In this document: piece by piece, positions 36,455 through 46,289 of the stretch
Layout: each line of letters opens with the position of its first letter
How positions within the stretch are numbered: position 1 is the first letter of the stretch
From: JBFFMO01 sp041390025
GTDB taxonomy: Bacteria > Myxococcota_A > Bradymonadia > Bradymonadales > Bradymonadaceae
Assembly (NCBI GenBank): GCA_041390025.1
Contig: JAWKQR010000019.1
Location: 1 to 64,000, forward strand
DNA length: 64,000 nt
Reading direction: 5' to 3'
The notes under the pieces: model-generated
What the model saw: only the letters and a program-made list of their open reading frames with translations
Told to the model about the DNA's origin: nothing
Database searches by the model: none
Translations under genes and position numbers: made by a program

Positions 36455-37365
36455 TCGTGCTCCGCGACAAACACCGTCTCGTAGGGACAGTGGAACTCGA
36501 ACCCTACCTTGTCGTAGACGCGGAGTGCGGCGGTGTTGTCGTGGTTGACGTAAAGCGTGACACGCGGGAACCCACGCTTAAAGAGGGCATCGCACAGGTC
36601 GACCATCGCTCGGGTGGCGATGCCTTGGCCCCTAAGCAGCGGAGGCGTGAACACGCCCGAGACCTGCGCTCCGTATCGACTCTGTGCCGAGACGTCCGCT
36701 TTGAACATCAGGCGCTTATGTTCGTTGAACCACACCCAAGTGCGGTCGGTTTCGATGCGGTGCAGCACATGCCGCCGAAAGTGACCGGGGTCTCGCGCAA
36801 GCGGGTCTTCGAGCGTTTCTTCAGCGTGCATGCGGGCGGACGCCAAGAAGACCGACTCGATGTCACTCGGCCTGCCCAGTCGCAGCTGTGTGGGCTGGTG
36901 GTCGGCCCTGCCTGCCGACAGCTGCAACCACTGGCGACGTTCGATGACATAGAGCTCCTGATGCCGATCCAGTCGACTGGCCGCGTATCGACCGGCATCC
37001 GAGAACGTCTCCCAAAACGGCGTCACGACATCACGTGCGCTGACAATGTGGTCGAATCGAAATCGACTTTGTCGGTACCAACGCGCCAAACATGCGGTGG
37101 CACGCTCGTCGATGGAATCGGCCAGGATCAAGCGCCCTGTGATCACGAGGGCGACGGCCATGAGACGACCGTTGTGACGGACGCCAGCGAAATGAAAAAG
37201 GTCGGGATGTCCCGACGCCGCCATGCCGTAGTTGTCGGCCCACGAAAGCATGAACATGTTTCGCACCACGTCGCGGGACAGAAACGCGAGCACCTCATCA
37301 ATGTGCTGAGGCGCGAGCATGTTCGCGACGTAGTCTTGCGGCGGCGTGATGGCGGATGTGGTCAT
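36451..37365 (-). CDS. GNAT-family N-acetyltransferase
   Basis: 304 residues. The N-terminal half resembles the DUF4081-type extension of some two-domain acetyltransferases (FLSRDVVRNMFMLSWADNYG). The C-terminal GNAT domain has the acetyl-CoA pyrophosphate loop QVSGVFTPPLLRGQGIATRA and the usual NHDNTAALRVYDKVGFE motif. The acceptor is unknown. ATG 37365 begins a three-gene run with gtrA and the small lipoprotein gene. A terminator at 37402-37433 separates it from the coiled-coil gene upstream. Confidence 0.88.
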   Translation of the reverse strand: MTTSAITPPQDYVANMLAPQHIDEVLAFLSRDVVRNMFMLSWADNYGMAASGHPDLFHFAGVRHNGRLMAVALVITGRLILADSIDERATACLARWYRQSRFRFDHIVSARDVVTPFWETFSDAGRYAASRLDRHQELYVIERRQWLQLSAGRADHQPTQLRLGRPSDIESVFLASARMHAEETLEDPLARDPGHFRRHVLHRIETDRTWVWFNEHKRLMFKADVSAQSRYGAQVSGVFTPPLLRGQGIATRAMVDLCDALFKRGFPRVTLYVNHDNTAALRVYDKVGFEFHCPYETVFVAEHE

Positions 37366-37401
37366 GCAAAAGTCCCTGACGGAACATTAGGTCTTTCACC
37401 A

Positions 37402-37433
37402 CAAAAAAACAAAGCCCCGCGAAGGCGAGGCTT
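37402..37433 (-). terminator. Intrinsic terminator
   Basis: On the minus strand AAGCCTCGC, loop CTTC and GCGGGGCTT form a 9-bp stem with one T-G pair, followed by TGTTTTTTT. It ends the coiled-coil membrane protein transcript. Confidence 0.88.
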
Positions 37434-37456
37434 GATTGGACGGTGGGAACCGAGAT

Positions 37457-38278
37457 TCAAAGCCCGAAGGGATCACCGCCGCTGCTCTTGAGCATTTCTT
37501 CGAGGGCGTTGGCCTTTTTGTTGGCGGCTTTGCCCACGGCGTCGGTTTTGGGCGACGGAGCCGCTTTGGCTGCGGACTTGGTGCTTGACCGACGCGAGCT
37601 CGAGCTCGACCGTCGGCTGCTCTTGGGCTCTTCTTCAACGACCTCTTCGACAACCTTGGGGATTGGCGTGAAGCTCTTCTCCACCAGTGCCACCGCGACA
37701 TCTTTGGGCTTGAAGACCGTCTTGGAGTACTGCGTCTGGTCCGCCTTGTAACCTTGCGACATCGCAAAAAGCACACCTCCGCCCACCAGCACCAGCGCGG
37801 CGACGATGCCGAGCATCGCGAAAAGCTTGGTGTTGGACTGATTCGTGTTGGCCGGCATCGGCATGTCGGTTGACGCTGCCTTGACCGCGGCTGCCGCGAT
37901 GGCCTCTCGCCGAATCTCTTCGTCTTGCGCCGCTCGCTGTTTCGCAAGCTCCTCGGCTTGTTTGGCCGCAAGGATTGCAGGATCAACCCACTCTCCCTTT
38001 GCCTTGAGGTCCTCGATCTTCAAGGCCTCCATGCGGGCGGTGCGGCGCTCCTGCACGGAGTTTTGACGCTCAAGCTCAGCGCTGATGCGCGCCTCGGCCT
38101 CGCGTCGCTTCTTCTCTTCTTCGGCTTCCTTCTTGCGGCGCTCTTCAGCTTCGCGCGCCTGAATCTCCGCCTGAATGCGCTGCTCCTCGGCTTTTGCATC
38201 CTGTTCGGTCTCATCCAGAATGCCTGCAAGCAGATCATTTGCGTCATCATCGCTCGCCCAACGTTGATTCTTGCTCAC
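37457..38278 (-). CDS. Coiled-coil protein with central membrane span
   Basis: 273 residues. Residues about 20-130 are charged heptad repeats rich in Glu, Lys, Arg and Ala (EERRKKEAEEEKKRREAEA). One membrane helix lies near 150-170 (LFAMLGIVAALVLVGGGVLF). A Ser/Arg- and Lys-rich C-terminal part follows (SSRRSSSSSRRSSTKS) and ends GGDPFGL. There is no signal peptide, so the coiled coil is probably cytoplasmic. The Ser/Arg tract could be a kinase substrate, given the kinases at 52-57 kb, but that is speculative. It has its own clear promoter and terminator. No family recognised. Confidence 0.7.
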   Translation of the reverse strand: MSKNQRWASDDDANDLLAGILDETEQDAKAEEQRIQAEIQAREAEERRKKEAEEEKKRREAEARISAELERQNSVQERRTARMEALKIEDLKAKGEWVDPAILAAKQAEELAKQRAAQDEEIRREAIAAAAVKAASTDMPMPANTNQSNTKLFAMLGIVAALVLVGGGVLFAMSQGYKADQTQYSKTVFKPKDVAVALVEKSFTPIPKVVEEVVEEEPKSSRRSSSSSRRSSTKSAAKAAPSPKTDAVGKAANKKANALEEMLKSSGGDPFGL

Positions 38279-38319
38279 GGGTACTCCTCGTCGCTTTGTC
38301 TCGAAAGATTCTGTTGAAC

Positions 38320-38348
38320 ACTATAGGGCGGTTGAGCCCATTCCTCAA
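38320..38348 (-). promoter_or_regulatory. Promoter of the coiled-coil gene
   Basis: On the minus strand TTGAGG (38343-38348), 17 bases and TATAGT (38320-38325), about 42 bases before ATG 38278. Confidence 0.7.
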
Positions 38349-38477
38349 CAACGCGCTGAAATCAACAAACGTTGCCTTTGGGTTTGAACGCGACGGGGCG
38401 CAAATGGATCTTGGAATCGTTGCGAGAGCCAGCGTCATGGCCTACATTCGCGCGAAATCGCCAACGGAGCACGCGCT

Positions 38478-39767
38478 ATGGAACGTAAGCCTAGAATCGC
38501 AATCCTCGCCAGCGGGGGCCCTGCCCCCGGGATCAACTCGGTCATCAACGCGGCCACCATCGAAGCCTTGAATGTGGGCTGGGACGTCTACGGCGTCGCG
38601 GACGGTTACCGCGGCTTGGTCGAGAACGACATGCGACCGCTTAGCCTTGAAGACGTCGGCTGGATCCACTTCGAGGGCGGCGGTGTGCTCGGCATGTCCC
38701 GCACCAACCCCAAAAAGCCCGAAAACCTGGAACGGGTGGTCAAGACCCTAGAGATCAACCAGATTGACATGCTGTTGACCATTGGCGGCGACGACACCGC
38801 GTTTGGTGCCGCGACGATCGCGGATGCGATGCCGGGCAAACTGCGCACCGTGCATGTGCCCAAGACCATCGACAACGACCTGCCGCTGCCCGAGGGCGTC
38901 CCGACGTTTGGCTACACGACCGCGCGCCATGTGGGCGTGGGTCTGGTCAAGAATCTGATGCGTGACGCGGAGACCTGCAACCGCTGGTACATCGTCACCA
39001 GCATGGGGCGTCAGGCCGGTCACCTCGCGGTCGGGATCGGAAAAGCGGCCGGTGCGACATTGACGCTGATTCCCGAAGAGTTCCACGAACCCACCACGAT
39101 CGATCAACTGACGCGCATCATCGAGGGCGCGGTCATCAAAGGCCGTAGCCGCGGCCGGAAGTGGGGCGTCGCGGTCATCGCGGAGGGCCTGATTGAAAAC
39201 CTCGATCACAAAGAGCTTGAGCAGTTTCCCAACATTCGACGAGACGCGTTCGGCCACATTCTACTCGCGGACCTTCAGCTTGGTCGCATGCTTTGCACGG
39301 CGGTCGAAGAGCGCCTTGAGAACCGCGGCATCACCACCCGGTTCAACGAGGTCACGCTCGGGTACGAGCTTCGATGCGCCGACCCGGTACCGTTTGATAT
39401 TGAATACACACGTGATCTCGGCTTTGCGGCCATTCGTTTCCTGATCGAGGGAGGCACCAACGGCATGGTGATGATGGTCAACGGCAAGCGCAAATCGGTG
39501 CCGTTCCACGAAATGCGCGACCAGGTCACCGGAAAGACGAAGGTGCGCAACGTCGACATCAGCAGCGAGGTTTACTTGGTGGCGCGCCGATACATGCAAC
39601 GTCTGACGAGCAAAGACTTCGACAGCCGCGCCGAGATCGAAGACCTCGCCAAGGCCGCGAACTGTACCGCTGAGGAGTTTGTCAGTTACTTCGGCGGACT
39701 CGTGGCCAACGAACCCGAAATGTATTCGTGGAACGATGCCATCCGCGACGTGCTTGGCCAAGGATAG
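38478..39767 (+). CDS. pfp: Pyrophosphate-dependent 6-phosphofructokinase
   Basis: 429 residues of the PFK fold. ASGGPAPGINS is at the start, GGDDTAFG at 103-110, PKTIDNDLPLP at 128-137 and SMGRQAGHLA further on. The second Asp in GGDD, where ATP-dependent enzymes have Gly, is the accepted mark of PPi use. It interconverts fructose 6-phosphate and fructose 1,6-bisphosphate in the cytoplasm, reversibly. It fits with the PPi-driven pump hppA at 15-17 kb. The 213 bases after it hold A/T-rich sequence and small inverted repeats (for example CTTGG/CCAAG near 39830) but no gene. Confidence 0.92.
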   Translation: MERKPRIAILASGGPAPGINSVINAATIEALNVGWDVYGVADGYRGLVENDMRPLSLEDVGWIHFEGGGVLGMSRTNPKKPENLERVVKTLEINQIDMLLTIGGDDTAFGAATIADAMPGKLRTVHVPKTIDNDLPLPEGVPTFGYTTARHVGVGLVKNLMRDAETCNRWYIVTSMGRQAGHLAVGIGKAAGATLTLIPEEFHEPTTIDQLTRIIEGAVIKGRSRGRKWGVAVIAEGLIENLDHKELEQFPNIRRDAFGHILLADLQLGRMLCTAVEERLENRGITTRFNEVTLGYELRCADPVPFDIEYTRDLGFAAIRFLIEGGTNGMVMMVNGKRKSVPFHEMRDQVTGKTKVRNVDISSEVYLVARRYMQRLTSKDFDSRAEIEDLAKAANCTAEEFVSYFGGLVANEPEMYSWNDAIRDVLGQG

Positions 39768-39980
39768 GGCGCGGGAGGAGCTTTCAATTTTTTTTGAAGG
39801 AAAATGTGGCCGGTTTTGAATCAACTGCTTGGAAAGTACATCCAAGTAGGTGAGCAGAGAGCACTCGTAAGAGCGACACGGTGGCTTGCCAGAAACTCAC
39901 CCCACATCCCTCCTCATACCTTCCATTAACCCCCCAATTTTCCTATCTGACACACCGTGTCCTGCTCTGCTTCTATGTTT

Positions 39981-41228
39981 TTAGAGCAGCAGCAAGAGTG
40001 GGTTCTCCAGCAGCTTGCGCAGCTCAAGCAGGAACTCCGCACCGGTCGCGCCATCGATCGCGCGATGGTCGCACGACAGCGTGACCCGCATGCGCGTGCC
40101 GACCGCGAGCTGACCATCGACGACCACGGGGACGTCCTGAACCGCGCCACACGCCAAGATCGCAGCCTCGGGCGGGTTGATGATCGCCGAAAACTCGTCG
40201 ATCCCAAACATTCCCAAATTGCTGATGGAGAACGTCCCGCCTGAGTATTCGTTGGGTTTGAGCCGTTTCTCACGCGCGCGGCCCGCCAGCTCCCGGACGT
40301 CGGTCGCGATCGCAGAGAGCGACTTACGGTTGGCGTCGCGAATCACGGGTGTGATCAGGCCGTCTTCCACTGCCACAGCCACGCCGACATGAACATCCGC
40401 GTATTGGACCAAGTGGTCGCCCTGGAACGACACGTTCATCTTAGGGTAGCGCTGAAGCGCGAGTGCGCAGGCTTTGATGATCATGTCGTTGACCGAGATC
40501 TTGACGTCCGACCCGATCGCAGCGAGCTCAGAATTGATCTGCTTGCGCTGGGCCATCGCGCGGCCCATGTCAAACTCGGCCGTGAGGTAAAAATGAGGCG
40601 TGGTGGTCCACACCTCGACCAATCGGCGAGCGATGGTCTTTCGCATCTGGCTCAGCGGCACGTTGGTCGCTTCGGTGGCCGCCGGGGCGACTTCGTTCCG
40701 GGCTGCCGATGGCTTGGAGAGTGCGGCCTCCACATCCTTCATGACGATGCGGCCGGCTGGACCTGATCCCGACACAGTCGAGAGGCTCAACCCGGCCTCG
40801 GCTGCCATTTTTCGCGCAACGGGGCTCGCCTTGACGCGTGCGTCGTCGGACGACTGCGGGGCAGCGGCTTCCGTTTTGGCTGCAGGGGCGGGTGCGGCAG
40901 GCTCAGATGCCGCAGGTTGAGGAGTCGCTGCAGCCGGAGCCCCGCCTTTGCCGCCTTTGAGGCTGGCCACGAGATCCGATACATCCTCGCCCTTCTCGCC
41001 GATGATCGCCAACGGCGCGCCAACGGGAAGCGCATCGCCCTTGGAGGCGAGCAGCTTCAACAGCACGCCCTCGTGAAAGGACTCCATCTCCATCGTCGCT
41101 TTGTCGGTCTCGATCTCGGCGATCAGCTCGCCTTCGGCGACTTTATCGCCTTCTTTCTTGAGCCACTCGACCAAGGTCCCTTCGTCCATCGTCGGACTGA
41201 GGGCGAGCATCGTAATCACTTCAGCCAT
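39981..41228 (-). CDS. pdhC: Pyruvate dehydrogenase E2 (dihydrolipoamide acetyltransferase)
   Basis: 415 residues. It has one lipoyl domain with the target Lys in IETDKATMEME, a Pro/Ala linker, an E1/E3-binding domain (KASPVARKMAAEAGLSLSTV) and the catalytic core ending in the active-site motif SCDHRAIDGATGAEFL. A single lipoyl domain resembles alpha-proteobacterial and mitochondrial E2. It moves acetyl groups from E1 to CoA. It is the last gene of the E1-alpha, E1-beta, E2 operon. E3 is not in the window. Its lipoyl group would come from LipA at 30 kb. Confidence 0.95.
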   Translation of the reverse strand: MAEVITMLALSPTMDEGTLVEWLKKEGDKVAEGELIAEIETDKATMEMESFHEGVLLKLLASKGDALPVGAPLAIIGEKGEDVSDLVASLKGGKGGAPAAATPQPAASEPAAPAPAAKTEAAAPQSSDDARVKASPVARKMAAEAGLSLSTVSGSGPAGRIVMKDVEAALSKPSAARNEVAPAATEATNVPLSQMRKTIARRLVEVWTTTPHFYLTAEFDMGRAMAQRKQINSELAAIGSDVKISVNDMIIKACALALQRYPKMNVSFQGDHLVQYADVHVGVAVAVEDGLITPVIRDANRKSLSAIATDVRELAGRAREKRLKPNEYSGGTFSISNLGMFGIDEFSAIINPPEAAILACGAVQDVPVVVDGQLAVGTRMRVTLSCDHRAIDGATGAEFLLELRKLLENPLLLLL

Positions 41229-41255
41229 TTCGGATCTCCAGTCGGATGGTTGGAC

Positions 41256-42235
41256 TTAGTCGACGTAACAAGCACGTTTGACCGCATCGATCACCCGCTG
41301 CTCATTTGGCAGGTTAAGGGGTTCGAGATTGAATGCGTAAGGCATTGGGATGTCGCGTTGATGCACTCGACCCACGGGCGCATCGAGGTAATCAAACAGG
41401 TCACTGCTGACGAACTCGGCCACGCTCGCGCCCACCGACGCCCAACCCACGCCTCTTCGACGACGACGGCACGGTTGGTCTTCTTGACCGAAGCACGGAT
41501 TGCGTCTTTGTCGAGCGGACGCAGGGTTCTCAGGTCGACAACCTCAACGCTGATGCCCTCTTCCTCGAGTTTCTTGGCAGCGTCGAGCGCCACGTGCACC
41601 ATCCGGCTCCACGCCAAAATGGTGCAGTCGGTTCCCTCGCGCTTGACGTCGGCTTTGCCGATGGGGATGAGGTACTCCTCTTCAGGGACCTCGCCTTCCC
41701 AACCATACATCACTTCAGATTCGATGAAGATCACCGGATCAGGGTCACGGATCGCGCTTTTGAGCAGGCCCTTTGCATCCGCGGGCGTCGACGGCATCAC
41801 GACCTTCAGTCCCGGAATGTGCACGTACTGTTGCTCAAGCGACTGGGAGTGCTGCGCACCCAAATGTCCGCCCGCGCCACCCGGTCCGCGGATAACAATG
41901 GGGCACGACAGCTGTCCACCCGACATGTAACGCATTTTGGCCGCAGTGTTCATCACTTGATCGAGCGCGAGCACAGCGAAGTTGAAGGTCATCATCTCGA
42001 CCACGGGTTTCAACCCCACCATCGCCGCACCGATCCCAATCCCGGCAAAACCGGCTTCGGTGATGGGCGTATCGATGACACGTTTGGGTCCAAACTTGTC
42101 GAGCAGGCCCACGCTGACTTTGTAGGCGCCGTTGTACTCTGCGACTTCCTCACCCATCAAAAAGACATCCGCATCGCGGGTCATTTCTTCGGCGAGTGCT
42201 TCGTTGAGCGCCTGTCGGTATGCAATCTTTCTCAT
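41256..42235 (-). CDS. pdhB: Pyruvate dehydrogenase E1 beta subunit, one frameshift
   Basis: 326 residues when corrected. ATG 42235 has GGAG six bases upstream. The N-terminal part is typical: ALNEALAEEMTRDADVFLMG, GEEVAEYNGAYKVS and FNFAVLALDQVMNTAAKMRY. The frame breaks near 41448: AVVVEEAW runs into nonsense, while the other frame continues GWASVGASVAEFV and ends with LNLPNEQRVIDAVKRACYVD at 41256. Adding one G to TGGGTTGG (to TGGGGTTGG) restores EEAWGWASVGAS exactly, so a homopolymer error is more likely than a dead gene in an essential operon. It forms the ThDP-dependent E1 tetramer with the alpha subunit. Confidence 0.9.
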
Positions 42236-42249
42236 CTTTGACTCCACGC

Positions 42250-43341
42250 TCAGTCGATGTCCCAGGACCAATCTACGTAAATGTCCCGCTCCAGCGCCGA
42301 CACATCGGGCTGAGGTGACTGCTCGGCGAACGCCAACGAAGCCTTGACCTCGTCTTTGACCTCTTTGTCCATCGCTTCGAACTGCTCGGCGCTGCGGATC
42401 TTTTGCTGCATCATCCAGTTCTGAAGCCGCAAAATCGGGTCCGCTGCCATCTCGGCTTCGAGCTCTTCTTTCGTGCGATAGTTGGCCGGGTCGCTCATGG
42501 AGTGCCCCCGGAATCGGTACGTGATGACATCCAGCAGGGTCGGGCGTGACTCGTTGCGCGCACGATCAACAGCTTCTTTGATCCCGTAGTAGGCCTTGAA
42601 GATGTCCTTCCCGTCGACCTGCGCGTGGGCCATTCCGTAGGCCTTGGCTTTGACGGACAGGTCTTCGACCGACGACGCGCGATGAAGCTCGGTGCCCATG
42701 GCGTATTTGTTGTTTTCGATGATGAACACCACCGGGAGGTCCCACAATTCGGCCATGTTGAACGTTTCGTGCACCACGCCTTGGTGGATCGACCCGTCGC
42801 CAAGGAACCCAAGCGTCACGGCGTTTTCGTCGCGGTACTTGGCGGCAAACGCGATGCCCGCTGCGGTTGGAATCTGTCCACCCACAATACCCCAGCCGCC
42901 GTAGAACTTGATGCTGGTGTCAAACAGGTGCATCGAGCCGCCCTTGCCGCCACTGCACCCGTCGACCTTCCCAAACAGTTCAGCCATGACGGCGTTGGGT
43001 GTCATGCCCTTGGCCAAAGCGTGACCGTGCTCGCGGTAGGCGGAGACAATGTAATCGCGCTCCTCGAGCGCGGCAGCGCAGGCCGCGGCAACGGGCTCTT
43101 GACCGATGTAAAGGTGACAGAACCCCTTGATCTTGCCCATTTGGTAGGCACGACCGGCTTGCTCCTCAAAGCGACGCATCAACAGCATGAGTCGGTAGAT
43201 CTCGACGATTTTTTCGTCGCCGAGCTCTTTGCGAGCCCGGGCTGCGTACGTGGCGTCGAGCCATTCGGTCGAACCATTCGATTTTTTCTTGCCGGAGGCC
43301 GCCCGCTTGGGCTGCTCGGAGGCGTTTGCTTTTTCAGGCAT
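42250..43341 (-). CDS. pdhA: Pyruvate dehydrogenase E1 alpha subunit
   Basis: 363 residues. The ThDP motif is complete: GDGSIHQGVVHETFNMAELW leading to FIIENN. Others are GFCHLYIGQEPVA, YREHGHALAKG, and the phosphorylation-loop region RFRGHSMSDPANYRT. A basic 25-residue N-terminal extension (PKRAASGKKKSNG) is unusual for a bacterial enzyme. Identification as pyruvate rather than branched-chain E1 rests on RGHSMSDP and overall similarity to mitochondrial-type PDHA. It is the first gene of the operon with pdhB 14 bases on. Confidence 0.94.
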   Translation of the reverse strand: MPEKANASEQPKRAASGKKKSNGSTEWLDATYAARARKELGDEKIVEIYRLMLLMRRFEEQAGRAYQMGKIKGFCHLYIGQEPVAAACAAALEERDYIVSAYREHGHALAKGMTPNAVMAELFGKVDGCSGGKGGSMHLFDTSIKFYGGWGIVGGQIPTAAGIAFAAKYRDENAVTLGFLGDGSIHQGVVHETFNMAELWDLPVVFIIENNKYAMGTELHRASSVEDLSVKAKAYGMAHAQVDGKDIFKAYYGIKEAVDRARNESRPTLLDVITYRFRGHSMSDPANYRTKEELEAEMAADPILRLQNWMMQQKIRSAEQFEAMDKEVKDEVKASLAFAEQSPQPDVSALERDIYVDWSWDID

Positions 43342-43394
43342 GGGATACCGTCGTTGTCAGGTCGTTTCGAGGTAGTTCATTAGTTTGACCCCTG

Positions 43395-44417
43395 CTACGC
43401 GTCAAGAAGAGGCGCATTAAGCGAGACGATCTCGACGGCGTCTATGTCGTCCTCGGGATCAAACAATCCCATCGACCGTCGGCGTCGTTCGGTCTCTTGG
43501 CGGGTCAAACGCGCAAGCGCGTCGCTCGCCCGCTGCCCATCGGCCGCTTTTGACGAACAACGTTCGAGCTCGGGCCTCGCGTCGCCATCAAAGACCCACG
43601 TCGCGTCCATCGCGCCGGTTGAGAGCGTCTCCAGAATAGGATGCAGCTCGTGGTCCGAAGACACCGGAAGCTGGAGCAGCGTCGTCACGGACGCGGCTCG
43701 GGTCGATACGGCCACATCCAAGATGCCGTCCACCAGTTGGGCGAGCGTGGTCCCCCCCTCCTGCGCGGCAACTTTATTGATCACAGCATCGGAACGCACC
43801 GGCAGACGACCGGCGAGCACGACGTCACCCTGTGCCCGAAGGTAGGCCGCCCAGACGCTCGCCATCCGCCACGCCATCAGCTCAAGGTAGCCGCCTTCAC
43901 CCTTTACTCGGTAGAGCGCGTTGATGCCGGAGTTGACCGCGATCGTGGCTCCACCAAGTGCGCGCACCGCGCGTTGCAGCGCGACGTCGGAACGCTGGGC
44001 GATCATCAGCGAACCGCCCCTGGGAATCGGCGCGATCGCATCCAGCCCGTCGTGACCGACCTCGCAGATTTCCAGTTCACCCAGCAACTCGGCAAGGCCA
44101 GGGCGCACCGGTGAAGCATCCACCCCGGCTTCGGTCCACTTCAACTCGGCCACGTTCGCCAGCGGCATCGGCTTGGGGAAACACGCGCTGACGCCTAAAA
44201 AAGTCACCGGTTCCCCAACCTCGGCGTGATGGCGCCCCAGCGCATGCGCACAAACGCGATGCTGGCCAATGTACTTGCTGACACGAAAACGGTCCTCGCC
44301 GACGGCGAGGAGTTCCCCCAACGCCGGGCGCAGGTCGCCTGTGTCCACGTAGACCTCGAAGGCCCGGACCTCCACCACCGTGGTGTCTGTGGTCTGAAAG
44401 TCGCGAATTTCGTTCAT
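43395..44417 (-). CDS. Unknown cytoplasmic protein
   Basis: 340 residues with no signal, membrane span or known motif. The sequence alternates strands and helices (VVEVRAFEVYVDTGDLRPAL; GGSLMIAQRSDVALQRAVRA) with few cysteines and an acidic end (GLFDPEDDIDAVEIVSLN). Its start abuts the stop of the 583-residue membrane protein gene (44418), so the two are surely co-transcribed and may act together. It may be related to accessory proteins of the spermidine-synthase/DUF350-type clusters seen in other bacteria, but I cannot show that. No function assigned. Confidence 0.6.
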   Translation of the reverse strand: MNEIRDFQTTDTTVVEVRAFEVYVDTGDLRPALGELLAVGEDRFRVSKYIGQHRVCAHALGRHHAEVGEPVTFLGVSACFPKPMPLANVAELKWTEAGVDASPVRPGLAELLGELEICEVGHDGLDAIAPIPRGGSLMIAQRSDVALQRAVRALGGATIAVNSGINALYRVKGEGGYLELMAWRMASVWAAYLRAQGDVVLAGRLPVRSDAVINKVAAQEGGTTLAQLVDGILDVAVSTRAASVTTLLQLPVSSDHELHPILETLSTGAMDATWVFDGDARPELERCSSKAADGQRASDALARLTRQETERRRRSMGLFDPEDDIDAVEIVSLNAPLLDA

Positions 44418-46169
44418 CTAGACTCCAAGACGAGCACGAAGCACATCGACAACGGAGGCCGACGTTTGCCATGAGGATGGATCAACCTCTTCGACAGGCA
44501 GAGTCGATTGGTCCCATCGTGTGAAGTTTCGTTCCGAGGCGACAAACGTCAGCGGCTCGCTCGTGCGCGGTGTCAACACCACGGCCCAGCCAAACGTTCC
44601 ATCGGGACGTGACTCCCAGCGGTATGACCGCGCACTGAGCTGGCGTTGGGGGTATTTCACGCTCCCAATCCGCACGCCACCGCGCTCGATGACCACGTCG
44701 ACCTCTTCGGGTCGCTCCGTCCACTGCACAAGCTCAGGACGACCACGCCAACGCGTGCGCCAATGACGCAACAGCATCGCAATAAACGTCAGGGTCACGA
44801 CGCCCGCGAATCCCCAAGGAAACAGCCAAGGCACGACCCGGTGCACGTCGGTTGACGGCGTTGCCCCCAAGAGCTTGGGCAGCGATGCCGTGCCCGCGAT
44901 CGCGAGAAACGCCACCATTGGCAGGGAAATCAGCGCAACCTCAACGCGGCGGACGCGGCGCCATTCCTCGACGACGCGCATGGCGCGCCCGCGCGTCTCC
45001 TCGTGTTCCGCGGTGGCGTTGATGTCGTCGAACGAACCCGAGGCATCGCTTTCAGGCGCCGCACTCGGCGCCGGCGGTTCCACGGGTTCTTGGTCGGGTT
45101 CCGGCGCCGGTTGGGACTGTGGTGAATCTTGGGCCACGAGGTCCGAGACGTTCATCTGATCGGTCGGACCAAAATCGAGCTGCGTTTGCCACGTTGAGGG
45201 ATCGTCGTCGTCGCTGGCCGCCTCTTCGTCCGAGTCGTCCGGGGGCTGCGCGTCCGGTTCCTCCTCGACCTGTGTGTCTGAGCCGGGGGGCGCCGCGTTC
45301 ATGTCCACGGATTCGGCCTTCGGTTCTTCGGATTCTCGCGGTGTCTCGAGTGTCTCAAGGTCGTGTGGAGCTGAGGGCGCCGGGGGCGGCTCCTCGGTCT
45401 CGCGAGACCACTCTTCGGTCGCGGTTTGTGTCGCCAACTTCTCGGTGACTCGTGCTTCTTCGGATGCGTGTTCGGGTTCGTCAGCGACATGCGCAGTGCC
45501 GCCAAACCCTTCGACAGCCCGATGGACAAGGGATTTGAGTTCTTCGACGCCTGCGACGGTCGCATCGATCCCCTCAAAGACGAGGGCTTCGATGGGCTCC
45601 CATGCATCACGCAGCTCGCGCGCACGTGCCCGCTGATCCTCCCACAGATCCGCGATCTCTTTGCGGGCCTGTCGGCCGCGGTCGACGTCACCGGTCGTGA
45701 CCAGTTCGCGCAAGGCGATCTCGTCGGCTTCACGGCGTTCTTCGAGCTCGATGAGGATCGCATCGAGCATCTCGCTCAACGCCGCGTCGGCGTCCAACGC
45801 TTGCTCGCGGGCAGCGCGCTCAAGCCGCTCAAGCTGGTCGAGGGCGTCTTGCCGCTGCTGGTCGAGCGACTCGACCGACAAATCCTCGTGCAGATTGGCA
45901 ATCATTTGTTCGACGCGGGCGGCCCCCATGGCGACGGCGCGTGGCCCAAGCCGCGCTGAACTGCCCTCAAACTCGAAGGCAAACAACACGCGGACCTCGG
46001 CCGGGGGCAGTTCAAGCCAATGCGGCAAACGGCTTGTCACCGTCTCTAGCCTTCCCTCGTAGTCCGCGAAATAGCGCCCGAGCTCGTCGCGCAGGTCGTC
46101 GAGGTCTTCCTCCAGCCCCAAAAATGTCCGTCGGACGATCTCATCGCGACGTGCTTCATCTTGGCTCAT
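44418..46169 (-). CDS. Unknown protein: coiled coil, acidic linker, two membrane helices
   Basis: 583 residues. Residues 1-220 are helical and charged (RRDEIVRRTFLGLEEDLDDL; QRQDALDQLERLERAAREQA). Residues about 235-390 are a Glu/Asp/Pro-rich disordered linker. Two membrane helices follow (EVALISLPMVAFLAIAG; FPWGFAGVVTLTFIAMLL), and a final domain of about 110 residues is beta-rich (IERGGVRIGSVKYPQRQLSA, TFGWAVVLTPRTSEPLTFVA). Topology would place both ends on the same side. It is divergent from the secreted-protein/spermidine-synthase pair. No family recognised. Confidence 0.6.
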   Translation of the reverse strand: MSQDEARRDEIVRRTFLGLEEDLDDLRDELGRYFADYEGRLETVTSRLPHWLELPPAEVRVLFAFEFEGSSARLGPRAVAMGAARVEQMIANLHEDLSVESLDQQRQDALDQLERLERAAREQALDADAALSEMLDAILIELEERREADEIALRELVTTGDVDRGRQARKEIADLWEDQRARARELRDAWEPIEALVFEGIDATVAGVEELKSLVHRAVEGFGGTAHVADEPEHASEEARVTEKLATQTATEEWSRETEEPPPAPSAPHDLETLETPRESEEPKAESVDMNAAPPGSDTQVEEEPDAQPPDDSDEEAASDDDDPSTWQTQLDFGPTDQMNVSDLVAQDSPQSQPAPEPDQEPVEPPAPSAAPESDASGSFDDINATAEHEETRGRAMRVVEEWRRVRRVEVALISLPMVAFLAIAGTASLPKLLGATPSTDVHRVVPWLFPWGFAGVVTLTFIAMLLRHWRTRWRGRPELVQWTERPEEVDVVIERGGVRIGSVKYPQRQLSARSYRWESRPDGTFGWAVVLTPRTSEPLTFVASERNFTRWDQSTLPVEEVDPSSWQTSASVVDVLRARLGV

Positions 46170-46289
46170 TACGCCCTTTGGGTTGATTCCACCGACGCGG
46201 GCCTTACTCTGTGTCAGAACCGAAGGAGCGTCAACGTCTTGTCGTATTGGGCCACAAAGTCCAACATACGGCCAGAATCGAGGTAGGAT

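Noticed and set aside
36448..37491. 347-residue plus-strand open frame
   Set aside because: It is antisense to the GNAT acetyltransferase, which has clear acetyl-CoA-binding motifs. High GC content produces long shadow frames.
39768..39980. Small genes or RNA between pfp and pdhC
   Set aside because: Short A/T-rich inverted repeats (TTCAA/TTGAA, CTTGG/CCAAG) occur, but there is no open frame with a ribosome site and no recognisable RNA fold.
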